The notes under the pieces are model-generated. The model saw only the letters and a list, made by a program, of their open reading frames with translations, searched no databases and was not told where the DNA came from. From NCBI RefSeq assembly GCF_000982825.1, contig NZ_CP011047.1, forward strand, positions 372,001-436,000: a DNA stretch of 64,000 nt, written 5' to 3'. The DNA comes from Cronobacter sakazakii. GTDB lineage: Bacteria; Pseudomonadota; Gammaproteobacteria; Enterobacterales; Enterobacteriaceae. The stretch's first letter is position 1; every line of letters begins with the position of its first letter. This document shows, piece after piece, positions 18,802-25,882 of this stretch. The position numbers and the translations under genes are program-made.

Positions 18802-18818
18802 GTTGGAGTCATTACCAG

Positions 18819-19631
18819 CTCGGGCTACAAGATATTTCAGAATGGCTGGAGCACGAATTAAACGGTTATCCACGGTTAGATCAAGTTCCAGATTATCGAA
18901 TAATCACCAATGCGCCAGTAAAAGCCTTCAACCCTTATGTAGGTTGGATCCCCTATCAACTTGGAAACGTTGAAGACAAAGAGCTTTACAAATCACTTAC
19001 GACTATACGCATAAGCAATCCTGTATCAATGTTAATTGAATATGCAAAAAAGGAAGACACGCTTTACAGTGAGCTACCAGCTTTTATGGCAGATTTTTTA
19101 CAAAAAATGGCGGGTTGCGAGTACAGCATGTCTTGGGTTATCAACCCAGCACAAATAACAAAAATACTCTCTCACATTAAATCAAAAGTCCTTGACTGGG
19201 CGTTACTACTTGAAAGTAAAAATATTTTAGGTGAGGGATTGTTGTTTTCTCCTGAAGAAAAACAAGAGGCGGTAGGCATGACGGTAAACAATATCAATAA
19301 CTTCAATGGACATGTTAATAACTCAGGCGCAATCGGAGCTGGGAATACTGGCGATATTCATCAGCAAAATACCATCACAGCAGGTGATTTCAACTCCCTT
19401 GAGCGCCAGCTTAAAGAATACGGCATCGAAGATAATGATATTCGGGATTTGAAACTAGCAATAGATCAATCCTCAGCTCCAACATCATCAAATAACCTTG
19501 GTGGGAAGATTGGTAACTGGGTCGGGTCAATGATAGGTAAGGCGTACTCTGGCAGCCTCAAAATTGCAGGTACAGCAGCCCCGGCTCTGCTGACGAATGC
19601 AATTTGCGCTTACTTTAATATCCCTGTCTGA
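18819..19631 (+). pseudogene. AbiTii-domain protein, 5' end lost to IS1
   Basis: The frame is open from the IS1 edge: LGLQDISEWLEHELNGYPRL, then VPDYRI and KAFNPYVGWIPYQL. This is the AbiTii pattern (WLNHELNGY...YNPYRGWIP), a domain found in abortive-infection-type phage defence proteins. The first 20-30 residues with the start are missing. The C-terminal part (MTVNNINNFNGHVNNSGAIGAGN and beyond, with GGKIGNWVGSMIGKAYSG) is glycine-rich. A downstream ATG at 19029 could give a 200-residue product without the domain core. A ggggc/gcccc hairpin at 19657-19672 may end transcription. Confidence 0.68.
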
Positions 19632-19673
19632 CCGAGACTCCCGCAGGTTAAAACATGGGGCATAATTGCCCCG

Positions 19674-20102
19674 TTATTTCGGATAAATAATGCCGAGGCC
19701 TTTGTAATGTTCCCTATAACAACTTAGCATCATATCCATACTGGCAGGTGGTAGTCCGCACCAACGCCCAACGTGATAGCCTCCCTCAGCAGCATTCGCG
19801 GAACGATGCACCACAGCACGCACGCGCCCGGTTCGGTGGCAGTGATCTAGCACGGCAGACGTAAGGCGCAGCGGCTTACCTGTCACCGCACAGCGTCGGT
19901 ATTGATAATTCCAGAGGAAGACACGAACAGCGGCCACATCAGCGCGGCGCAACCCCAGCCGCCCGGAACCATTCAACAGAAAGCGATAAACATCTTCGAA
20001 TGTAGCAGCATTTGTAATCCGTTCTGCCAACGGCATGTTGCCGAGGTGTTCCAAATAGCCCCGCATCATTTTTCTTAGTAGTTGGTCTGTCCGTGTAACC
20101 AT
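19674..20102 (-). CDS. Recombination endonuclease VII-like nuclease
   Basis: 142 residues. The core RRCAVTGKPLRLTSAVLDHCHRTGRVRAVVHRSANAAEG matches the endonuclease VII family (His-Me finger: DHCH, then R-x-V-x-H and the final N). T4-type enzymes resolve branched DNA before packaging. The zinc-binding cysteines are fewer than in T4, but the DHCH core is complete. RBS GGAG lies before the ATG. It is the last gene of a minus-strand phage-like operon. Confidence 0.75.
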   Translation of the reverse strand: MVTRTDQLLRKMMRGYLEHLGNMPLAERITNAATFEDVYRFLLNGSGRLGLRRADVAAVRVFLWNYQYRRCAVTGKPLRLTSAVLDHCHRTGRVRAVVHRSANAAEGGYHVGRWCGLPPASMDMMLSCYREHYKGLGIIYPK

Positions 20103-20374
20103 GATTCAAAGTCTCCATTGTCAGAGGCAGCCCTCTTGCAGGCTTCGTATTCTTCGCGCTGACGTTGGCATACCAGAGCATAAAGCTCGACGGCCATCGC
20201 ATTAACACGTTCGTCACTGATACCATTGCGGCGCATCAGCCCCAGCAGCATACGAAATTCAGCTTCAAGCTCAGGCTCTCCGGTATCCATTATCCACTGT
20301 TTCAGGTCAGCGAGTGCGCCAGCCATTGGCGGTGGCTCGATGTACCGCCACCTTAATTTAATCGTGTTTATCAT
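20075..20374 (-). CDS. Small phage-like protein of unknown function
   Basis: 99 residues from the ATG at 20374 (MINTIKLRWRYIEPPPM); the frame is open upstream, but that part overlaps the neighbour heavily. Mostly helical, with GALADLKQWIMDTGEPELEAEFRMLLGLM and a charged C-terminus. It overlaps the genes on both sides, as is usual in compact phage operons. No known domain recognised. Confidence 0.6.
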   Translation of the reverse strand: MINTIKLRWRYIEPPPMAGALADLKQWIMDTGEPELEAEFRMLLGLMRRNGISDERVNAMAVELYALVCQRQREEYEACKRAASDNGDFESWLHGQTNY

Positions 20375-20783
20375 CTTCTTTATTCTCTCTGTAAGCCGGG
20401 TGCATTGCCCGGTGTTGCTCAATGGTCAAACCCTCGCTGGCCGCTGTAAGCCGTTCCTTTTGCTTACCCGCCAATCGCAAGGCGCTGTCTCTCCAGCAAA
20501 GCAGAAAGAAGACGGTCAGCACCTGCTTACTCAAGTCATCCAGAAGATCACCAAGTCCTTGCTCCAGAAGACAGGCTCGCCATACAGCGGCATGCTCCGT
20601 CATAGCGCCGACTATCGGGACAGGTGCGCCAAGCATCGTCGCAAGTTGGCTCATAACACTGTTAGCATCGCCCGGATGCAGCCGGGGAATAGTCATGCGG
20701 TCAGCTTGCGCCAAAAGTTCGGCGTACCGCTGGCGGCGTGGGTCATCACATGCCAGCGGTTTAATCGGCTTTTCATCAGCCAT
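20358..20783 (-). CDS. Phage-like protein of unknown function
   Basis: 141 residues, ATG at 20783 behind GGAGG. Helical throughout, starting MADEKPIKPLACDDPRRQRYAELL, with a hydrophobic middle (VLTVFFLLCWRDSALRL). No catalytic motif recognised. It sits between an HNH nuclease gene and the overlapping small gene. Confidence 0.6.
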   Translation of the reverse strand: MADEKPIKPLACDDPRRQRYAELLAQADRMTIPRLHPGDANSVMSQLATMLGAPVPIVGAMTEHAAVWRACLLEQGLGDLLDDLSKQVLTVFFLLCWRDSALRLAGKQKERLTAASEGLTIEQHRAMHPAYRENKEDDKHD

Positions 20784-20801
20784 TAATGGAACCTCCGGGG
20801 A

Positions 20802-21311
20802 TTAGGCAGCCTGCAACAAATCGGCTGGTGTTGAGGGATGGTATCTGGCTTTAGCTTTCAGGTACGCAGCACGCGCCGCCGCTTCGGATGTGAATAAGCC
20901 AAGGTGATGGCGTACACCGTCAACGCGTATGTAAGCCTCCCATTTGCTACAGCCCTTATTCCAGCCATACCCCCTTGCCTTGCGTCGGTTCTGGTCGTTT
21001 TCCCGCTGCGTAACCAAACGCAGATTGCATAGACGGTTGTCCTCACGGATACCATTGATGTGGTCAACTTGCAGACCATCAGGAATAGCGCCATGCTCCA
21101 GAATCCAAGCCACGCGATGGGCTTTAAGCTGATACTGTTTACCATCGAGCCGCAGGGCAACTTGACGATAGCCATCAGCTCGCCGGGTGGAGTCAGCATA
21201 GGAGCCAGCCTTAACCCGGCGTCGGTTAGCTTTATGGCACAAGCGACCTGTCACCGGGTCATACAGGAAAAGGGATCGCAACAGCTCAGGGGCGTAAGCA
21301 TCATTAACCAT
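20802..21311 (-). CDS. HNH endonuclease with AP2 DNA-binding domain
   Basis: 169 residues. The middle carries the HNH motif (HRVAWILEHGAIPDGLQVDH, then NRLCNLRLVT with N at the usual position), and the C-terminal part (ARGYGWNKGCSKWEAYI...TSEAAARAAYLKA) is an AP2-type DNA-binding unit. This fusion is typical of free-standing homing endonucleases in T7-like and other phages. ATG at 21311 with GGAGGGG. It lies directly after the capsid gene. Confidence 0.82.
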   Translation of the reverse strand: MVNDAYAPELLRSLFLYDPVTGRLCHKANRRRVKAGSYADSTRRADGYRQVALRLDGKQYQLKAHRVAWILEHGAIPDGLQVDHINGIREDNRLCNLRLVTQRENDQNRRKARGYGWNKGCSKWEAYIRVDGVRHHLGLFTSEAAARAAYLKAKARYHPSTPADLLQAA

Positions 21312-21327
21312 GACTCAGCCCCTCCAG

Positions 21328-22323
21328 TTATGCAGCTTGTCGGAAATTGATAACGCAGTCCGGGCGGCGCAGCCCAACATTGAACAGGCGATATGAGTCC
21401 ATCACCATTGTCATTTCGCGTTCATCATCCCACTGGCGATTGATGACACTCTGCGCTTCGACCGTCAGCAGCACAGAGGAAGGTTTAAACAGCGTCGCCC
21501 TCGTCATAGCTTCCTCTGCGGTAACATCATAATCAGCGCCCAGTTCATGCCCGGTAATGGCTTCCTGCGGGTAACTATTCAGCTCAATGACTCGTACCCC
21601 AGCGACATAGCCAACTCGACGCCATGCGTAATCGTTGCCACTATCCCGGCTGTAACGGACGTTCATCAGCTTCTTATGTTCCATCAGGATGCTGAACCAA
21701 GCCGGGTCGATAAGCAGTACCAGCTCGGCCACCGGAATATCTTTCTCAGTGAGAAAGCGATTAGCAGCCGCTTTTACGGCGTGAGCCAATTCGTTTGCGG
21801 CGTCCTCTTCGCTCCCCGCTGTCAGGTCGAGCGATACAACGTTATCCGTTAGTGGGTTAAACGTTGGTTGCAGTGTCGGCGGCGGTACAAAGTCAGTCGC
21901 TTTGATTAGCTGGATGGTGTGCGCTTCGTCGTAGAATTTAGCGTGAGCAGTACCCATATTGCGGCTCAGCTCTGCGCGAAAGGTGGGCGCTGTCCAGTCG
22001 TCCTGATAGTCAATCGGAATGCGGATATAGCTCAGCGTATCCACAGAGATAATCAGCTTATCCGACTTAACAGCGGTAGGCTCCAGCGATTGCCCTGCGG
22101 TTCTGCCCTTCACCTCCAGATCACCACTCAGGCGATCAATGCGGTATTGGTTGCTGGCTTTCAGCGGCCTGTATGTAGACAGCCCCTCTGCCAGAAATAC
22201 GGATTTGGACTCTAAACGAGTCTGAACGTCCCGGTCATAAGCCTCGATGTGAATATCATTGTCGGATTCCACCCCGCCATAATGTGGGCGAAACAGATCG
22301 GGACTGTACGAAGTATCAGCCAT
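21328..22323 (-). CDS. Putative major capsid protein, T7 gp10-like
   Basis: 331 residues from the ATG at 22323 (MADTSYSPDLFRPHYGG, RBS GGAG). Features like podovirus capsids are an early loop region (KSVFLAEGLSTYRPLKASNQY), a beta-rich middle (KLIISVDTLSYIRIPIDYQDDW), and the C-terminal ATLFKPSSVLLTVEAQSVIN followed by MDSYRLFNVGLRRPDCVINF, which resembles the end of T7 gp10 homologues. The gene lies downstream of a scaffold-like gene, the normal order in T7-type phages. No portal, terminase or tail gene is seen nearby. Confidence 0.68.
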   Translation of the reverse strand: MADTSYSPDLFRPHYGGVESDNDIHIEAYDRDVQTRLESKSVFLAEGLSTYRPLKASNQYRIDRLSGDLEVKGRTAGQSLEPTAVKSDKLIISVDTLSYIRIPIDYQDDWTAPTFRAELSRNMGTAHAKFYDEAHTIQLIKATDFVPPPTLQPTFNPLTDNVVSLDLTAGSEEDAANELAHAVKAAANRFLTEKDIPVAELVLLIDPAWFSILMEHKKLMNVRYSRDSGNDYAWRRVGYVAGVRVIELNSYPQEAITGHELGADYDVTAEEAMTRATLFKPSSVLLTVEAQSVINRQWDDEREMTMVMDSYRLFNVGLRRPDCVINFRQAA

Positions 22324-22562
22324 AAACAAAACTCCTACGTAGGTTGATGAAGCCCGCGCCATCGTCATGATGCAGGCGTGCGTAATCCTCCCGCAGTGGC
22401 AGGATTCAAGGGATAAAATCAGGGGGAACGAAAATCAGGGCAGAGACTGCTAATTTTGCAGCGCTGAGAACCGCGCCAGCTCCGGCCTCAGAAGGGATAT
22501 GGTCCAAGCGTTCTAGACAAGGGTACAGGGTGCGTGGACCAAGCCCCCGCACAGCCCAGTAT
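22324..22562. other. Non-coding gap upstream of the capsid gene
   Basis: About 240 bp without a convincing gene, the largest gap inside the 19.7-27.7 kb gene block. It holds ggtcca and tggacc words (22502-22556) that could pair, and may carry a promoter for the capsid gene so that it is expressed more than its neighbours (inference). Confidence 0.4.
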
Positions 22563-23165
22563 TTACAGGGATGCTTTGATACGCTGGACAGTGCCTTTAG
22601 CCACTCCCAGCTTATCCATGATATAGCGCTGGGTCTGGCCTTTCAGCAGGCGCTCACGCACCTCGTCTTTGACAGCCTCGGTCAGCTCAGCCTTAGCTTT
22701 ACGTGCAGCACTTTCGCGCTTCTCCTTGGCTCGAAGAAAAGCCTCGCGTGCGTCGCCAGCACCAGCCTTTGGTTTGTACCCTTTGGACTTAGCCACGCGC
22801 AACAGCACTTCCAGTTGCTCCACAGACGGAACATTCCTGGCCAGCATGTCAGCCAGACGTTGCGCAGCTTTCACGTTGTTTGCAGGATGACAATCTGGCG
22901 CGAGAAGGATCTCATATGCTCTCCACGGGAACGGGTCAACATAACCCGCTGCGGCCACGTACTGGCGAGCGGCGTCACGGTCAACCTCTTCACAAGCGGC
23001 AACCAGTGCAGGATGATATTGCTCAGGAGCACTCATAACTTCCTGTGCATACCCGAATGAAATGTTGACTAGCTCGGCCTCACGACGCTCAGAATTCAGC
23101 GGAAGGGCAAACTCCAGGCGCACGTCAGCGACACGCTCAACGGCGTGGTACTTCTCAGTGGTCAT
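22563..23165 (-). CDS. Phage-like protein with C-terminal helix-turn-helix
   Basis: 200 residues from the ATG at 23165 (MTTEKYHAVERVADVRLEF); the frame is open 51 bp further up, but this ATG has GAGAC at a fair distance. The last 35 residues (ERLLKGQTQRYIMDKLGVAKGTVQRIKASL) form a clear resolvase-type helix-turn-helix. A long basic helix (REAFLRAKEKRESAARKAKAE) precedes it. It sits between scaffold and capsid genes, an unusual place for a DNA-binding protein. Confidence 0.62.
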   Translation of the reverse strand: MTTEKYHAVERVADVRLEFALPLNSERREAELVNISFGYAQEVMSAPEQYHPALVAACEEVDRDAARQYVAAAGYVDPFPWRAYEILLAPDCHPANNVKAAQRLADMLARNVPSVEQLEVLLRVAKSKGYKPKAGAGDAREAFLRAKEKRESAARKAKAELTEAVKDEVRERLLKGQTQRYIMDKLGVAKGTVQRIKASL

Positions 23166-23279
23166 GATATTAGTCTCGGATAGGTATAAATTGGATTCTG
23201 GAAGCCGCACCAGCAACGGGCTGGCGAGGGGTCTGATACAAAGGGGTGGTACTACCCTACTGGGTATGTGTATCAGGCG

Positions 23280-23960
23280 TTAGCGGCCAGCTCTTTTCCC
23301 GGCAGATCGTTGAGAGACCAGAGCGCGGTATTGTTCATCGTACTGGCGATGGCCGGGACCATACCCTGATTGCTGCGCCCACTGCGAAAGCTGGTCATAC
23401 GCTGCTATAAACTCAGCATGTGACATTCCGACAGGTTGCGCGGCAGTCTGGCCGTTCGGGACGTAACCAGTAATGGAACCGCCAGCCATACGCTCTTGCA
23501 GATACTGAACCGCCCGCTGCATCTGCGCAGGGTCGCCAGACATAACCATCCGTTCAAGAGTCGATTGCGTCCCGGCGTCGAGCGTGCCAGCGTACTGCAA
23601 CATAGCGTCAACTGAACCCTGCCCTAGCTGGCTTTCAACAGACTGGTGAAATTGCCCCATCAGCCCATGAAGTTCAGGAGTCAACTCAACAGTGGTGCCA
23701 TCCTGTAATTGCAGTGTGTCGCCCACTTGCGCCCCAGCGCTGTCAGCGTTCTGGTCTTGCTGATTTGCGATATTGCCATTATTCCATTGTCCGCCATCAT
23801 TGCCGTTAACGGGTTGGGTACGGAGGAAATCAGCATCAGCAGGCGCAGAGCTAAAGCGGGATGCTCCATTGTCAGCTCCAACAGGTGCAGCCATGTATGG
23901 CGATTGCTGCGATGCAGCATCAGCACCGGAAAGGTACGGATTAACATTCTGGTCAGACAT
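23280..23960 (-). CDS. Putative capsid assembly scaffold protein, T7 gp9-like
   Basis: 226 residues with a disordered N-terminus rich in N, Q, G, S and A, a central helical part (LTPELHGLMGQFHQSVESQL), and the C-terminal SHAEFIAAYDQLSQWAQQSGYGPGHRQYDEQYRALV, which matches the end of T7-like scaffold proteins (short helix, residues P and Y, basic tail). Scaffolds guide capsid subunits and leave before packaging. RBS AGGAGAG precedes the ATG. It lies upstream of the capsid gene, with one HTH gene between them. Confidence 0.65.
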   Translation of the reverse strand: MSDQNVNPYLSGADAASQQSPYMAAPVGADNGASRFSSAPADADFLRTQPVNGNDGGQWNNGNIANQQDQNADSAGAQVGDTLQLQDGTTVELTPELHGLMGQFHQSVESQLGQGSVDAMLQYAGTLDAGTQSTLERMVMSGDPAQMQRAVQYLQERMAGGSITGYVPNGQTAAQPVGMSHAEFIAAYDQLSQWAQQSGYGPGHRQYDEQYRALVSQRSAGKRAGR

Positions 23961-23963
23961 AAA

Positions 23964-24203
23964 TTACTCTCCTGATAATGCTCTAAAGTCGTGTACCTGC
24001 GCTAACAACAGCATATGAACAGGCACACAACGTTCCGGCAGTTTGCGCACACCGTGATACGCTTTACCCATATCTCGACGATCAACCTGATAGGCGTGTG
24101 CGAGGTCTGCCTGACTCACCTCAAGCGATTCAGAAATCAGCTTTAATTGCGCAGCCCAGTCTGTATTCTTGCGTGGCGGCAGCAATACGATAGTTTTGCT
24201 CAT
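23964..24203 (-). CDS. Small helix-turn-helix-like protein
   Basis: 79 residues, with GAGGAA before the ATG. The segment LKLISESLEVSQADLAHAYQVDRRDMGKAYHGVRKLP looks like a helix-turn-helix with an unusual recognition helix. Stop and next start (scaffold) are 3 bp apart, so it is translated with the scaffold gene. No closer family recognised. Confidence 0.58.
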   Translation of the reverse strand: MSKTIVLLPPRKNTDWAAQLKLISESLEVSQADLAHAYQVDRRDMGKAYHGVRKLPERCVPVHMLLLAQVHDFRALSGE

Positions 24204-24215
24204 GGTAATTCCTCG

Positions 24216-24452
24216 TTAAAGTAATCCACGTTTACGAAGCCAACGACGCTCACCAACGGAGCCGCGCGGGCGTTGTTTCGGATTCTGGTTAAGCATTTGG
24301 CCGGGGTCAGTTCGCCCTTCCCCGGACAGGTTCTTTGTCAGTACATCCCAGCCGCGTGATTCAAACGGGGCGTATCCTTCACGTTGTTCGTCAAGGTTCA
24401 CGTAGAGATCAGGGTTAACGGCGGGGTGCAGAGGTTCGTTCTCTGCCATCAT
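24216..24452 (-). CDS. Small phage-like protein of unknown function
   Basis: 78 residues, starting at an ATGATG pair that overlaps the upstream stop by 4 bp (translational coupling). Acidic and proline-rich N-terminus, basic C-terminus (GERRWLRKRGLL). No domain recognised; it could be a terminase-, scaffold- or replication-linked small protein. Confidence 0.55.
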   Translation of the reverse strand: MMAENEPLHPAVNPDLYVNLDEQREGYAPFESRGWDVLTKNLSGEGRTDPGQMLNQNPKQRPRGSVGERRWLRKRGLL

Positions 24453-25030
24453 TCAGCCTCGCTGAATTTGGAGTTAACAGACTCCAGAGTATCCGGGTAC
24501 GACCAACGATTTCTCAGGCAGCGTTGCACATGCGCGACGACCTCAACAGGGACGCCCAGCTTCCCGGCGATATCCGCAGCAGGCCAACCGAAGCGCTCTA
24601 ACTTGTGGATTTCATCTAAATCAGTAGGCACTAACTTGCGCACTGCTTTCGGCTTAGCTGGCTTCACCTTCACGGTTTTCTCTGCCGGGTGCGTGTGAGC
24701 ATTGCTAAAGCGGGAATGTGCGATAGCCAACACAGTTTCAGGGCGAATCAGCATATCGCGAGCGATGGCATACTCAGTGTCCCGATGCAACTTGCCGGGC
24801 TGATAGCGACGGCGGATAGTGTCGTATTCTTGCAGGGTAATATCAGCGTCATCCTTCCACTGGTCGGCGAGATCGTCCACGTAAACACCACGGATTACGG
24901 CGTCGATATCTGCCAGACTGAAACCAGTGGCATCAGCAATCTGCGCGTTGTTCATGTGCTCAACAATGCACAAACGGTTAATGTGCTGGATGTCGGCAAT
25001 GGTCAGGGTTGCGTTACTGGTGGTTGTCAT
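24449..25030 (-). CDS. Phage-like protein with two helix-turn-helix-like segments
   Basis: 193 residues from the ATG at 25030 (RBS GGAGAG). Residues about 20-45 (MNNAQIADATGFSLADIDAVI) and about 150-175 (RFGWPAADIAGKLGVPVEVVAHVQRCL) each look like a helix-turn-helix, joined by a basic linker (KTVKVKPAKPKAVRK). Two recognition units suggest a protein that binds two DNA sites, possibly a small-terminase-like or replication protein (inference). Confidence 0.55.
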   Translation of the reverse strand: MTTTSNATLTIADIQHINRLCIVEHMNNAQIADATGFSLADIDAVIRGVYVDDLADQWKDDADITLQEYDTIRRRYQPGKLHRDTEYAIARDMLIRPETVLAIAHSRFSNAHTHPAEKTVKVKPAKPKAVRKLVPTDLDEIHKLERFGWPAADIAGKLGVPVEVVAHVQRCLRNRWSYPDTLESVNSKFSEAE

Positions 25031-25202
25031 GCTGGAACTCTCCATCAAAGTTAATCGAATCTTCTACAAGGTCTTTAATCAAGGCGAGGCTAGATGCGGT
25101 GTGTGTTCCCGTCTTGCGGGCGTCGTCGTACATGGAACGGGCTACGCGCTGGTATTTTTCAGGCAGCGAGGAAAACCAGTGCCGGAACTGTTCGGGGGTC
25201 AT
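25014..25202 (-). CDS. Small protein of unknown function
   Basis: 62 residues (MTPEQFRHWFSSLPEKYQRVARSMYDDARK), ATG behind GGAGG and overlapping the upstream stop by 4 bp. One amphipathic helix, acidic tail. Kept because of its coupled position and ribosome site. Confidence 0.55.
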   Translation of the reverse strand: MTPEQFRHWFSSLPEKYQRVARSMYDDARKTGTHTASSLALIKDLVEDSINFDGEFQHDNHQ

Positions 25203-25408
25203 TGGTTGTCATCCTCCGGGAATACATTGTTAAAGGTTGTATCAGGCGAGTCGGCGGCGTTCTGCTTGAGGAAATTCACGCAGGATGACAACTCGGCAGC
25301 AGCCATGCGTGACTCTCCCGCCTCATCCTCCTTAAGCCTGCGCGTCAACGCACCCAGCAGCAGGGTTTTTAATTCCCATGCTCCGGCTTCAAATTCAGAT
25401 TTCGTCAT
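25199..25408 (-). CDS. Small protein of unknown function
   Basis: 69 residues, helical (GAWELKTLLLGALTRRLKEDE), ATG behind GGAG and overlapping the previous gene by 4 bp. Part of a run of short coupled genes between the helicase and the scaffold gene. Confidence 0.55.
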   Translation of the reverse strand: MTKSEFEAGAWELKTLLLGALTRRLKEDEAGESRMAAAELSSCVNFLKQNAADSPDTTFNNVFPEDDNQ

Positions 25409-25839
25409 TGGTGGTTATCTCCAACTGGTAACAAGCCAAGCGCACGGATGTGCTGTATCACTTCTTGATGCACAGGCTTCGGCAGGAACAAGTGGCGGGC
25501 AATGGCGGCGTAAACTTCATCAGGCGTTTTGCGCACTGGATGCACTCGGCCATTGAAAACCCGGTCGGACAAACGGACGGCTTTCCAGCGACGCGAGCCA
25601 TCCGGCCTTTTCATGCGGTTCAGCACAGCGGCCAGACACTCCCACGGCTCGCAATCATTCAGCAGGCAATATCGCTCCAGCGGTGTAGATACCTCGCGAA
25701 GGATGGCTTCACGGTGAATAGTCTTGCGATGACGTTCGGCCAATCCATCAAAGGAATAGCCGTTCAAAGCAAATGCAAGTTGGGCATTAAGCAGGGCGTC
25801 AGAACGCCCCGCGCGATGCAGCACGGTTTCATCAGGCAT
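25405..25839 (-). CDS. Phage-like protein of unknown function
   Basis: 144 residues, ATG at 25839 behind TGGAGA. Starts MPDETVLHRAGRSDALLNAQ; the middle (PLERYCLLNDCEPWECLAAVLNRM) and end (VHQEVIQHIRALGLLP) are helical. No known motif. It follows the helicase gene by 43 bp. Confidence 0.58.
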   Translation of the reverse strand: MPDETVLHRAGRSDALLNAQLAFALNGYSFDGLAERHRKTIHREAILREVSTPLERYCLLNDCEPWECLAAVLNRMKRPDGSRRWKAVRLSDRVFNGRVHPVRKTPDEVYAAIARHLFLPKPVHQEVIQHIRALGLLPVGDNHQ

Positions 25840-25882
25840 AAGGATTCTCCAGAAGGGGAATTAAACAGGCGAGCTGGTCAGC

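Larger units (their letters stand above)
18049..18816 (+). mobile_element. IS1, copy 2 (complete, 768 bp)
   Basis: Same termini, length and orientation as copy 1, and the encoded proteins are identical. Outer bases are ttagcaagc (left) and agctcgggc (right), again with no duplication. Together with copy 1 it brackets 2.9 kb as a composite-transposon-like unit, but the outermost flanks (ccattcaca and agctcgggc) differ, so the unit did not insert here as a whole. Confidence 0.97.

Noticed and set aside
14354..18825. Simple composite transposon (IS1-dpt-IS1) inserted as a unit
   Set aside because: The outermost flanks differ and both inner and outer genes are cut at the IS ends, so it did not jump in whole.
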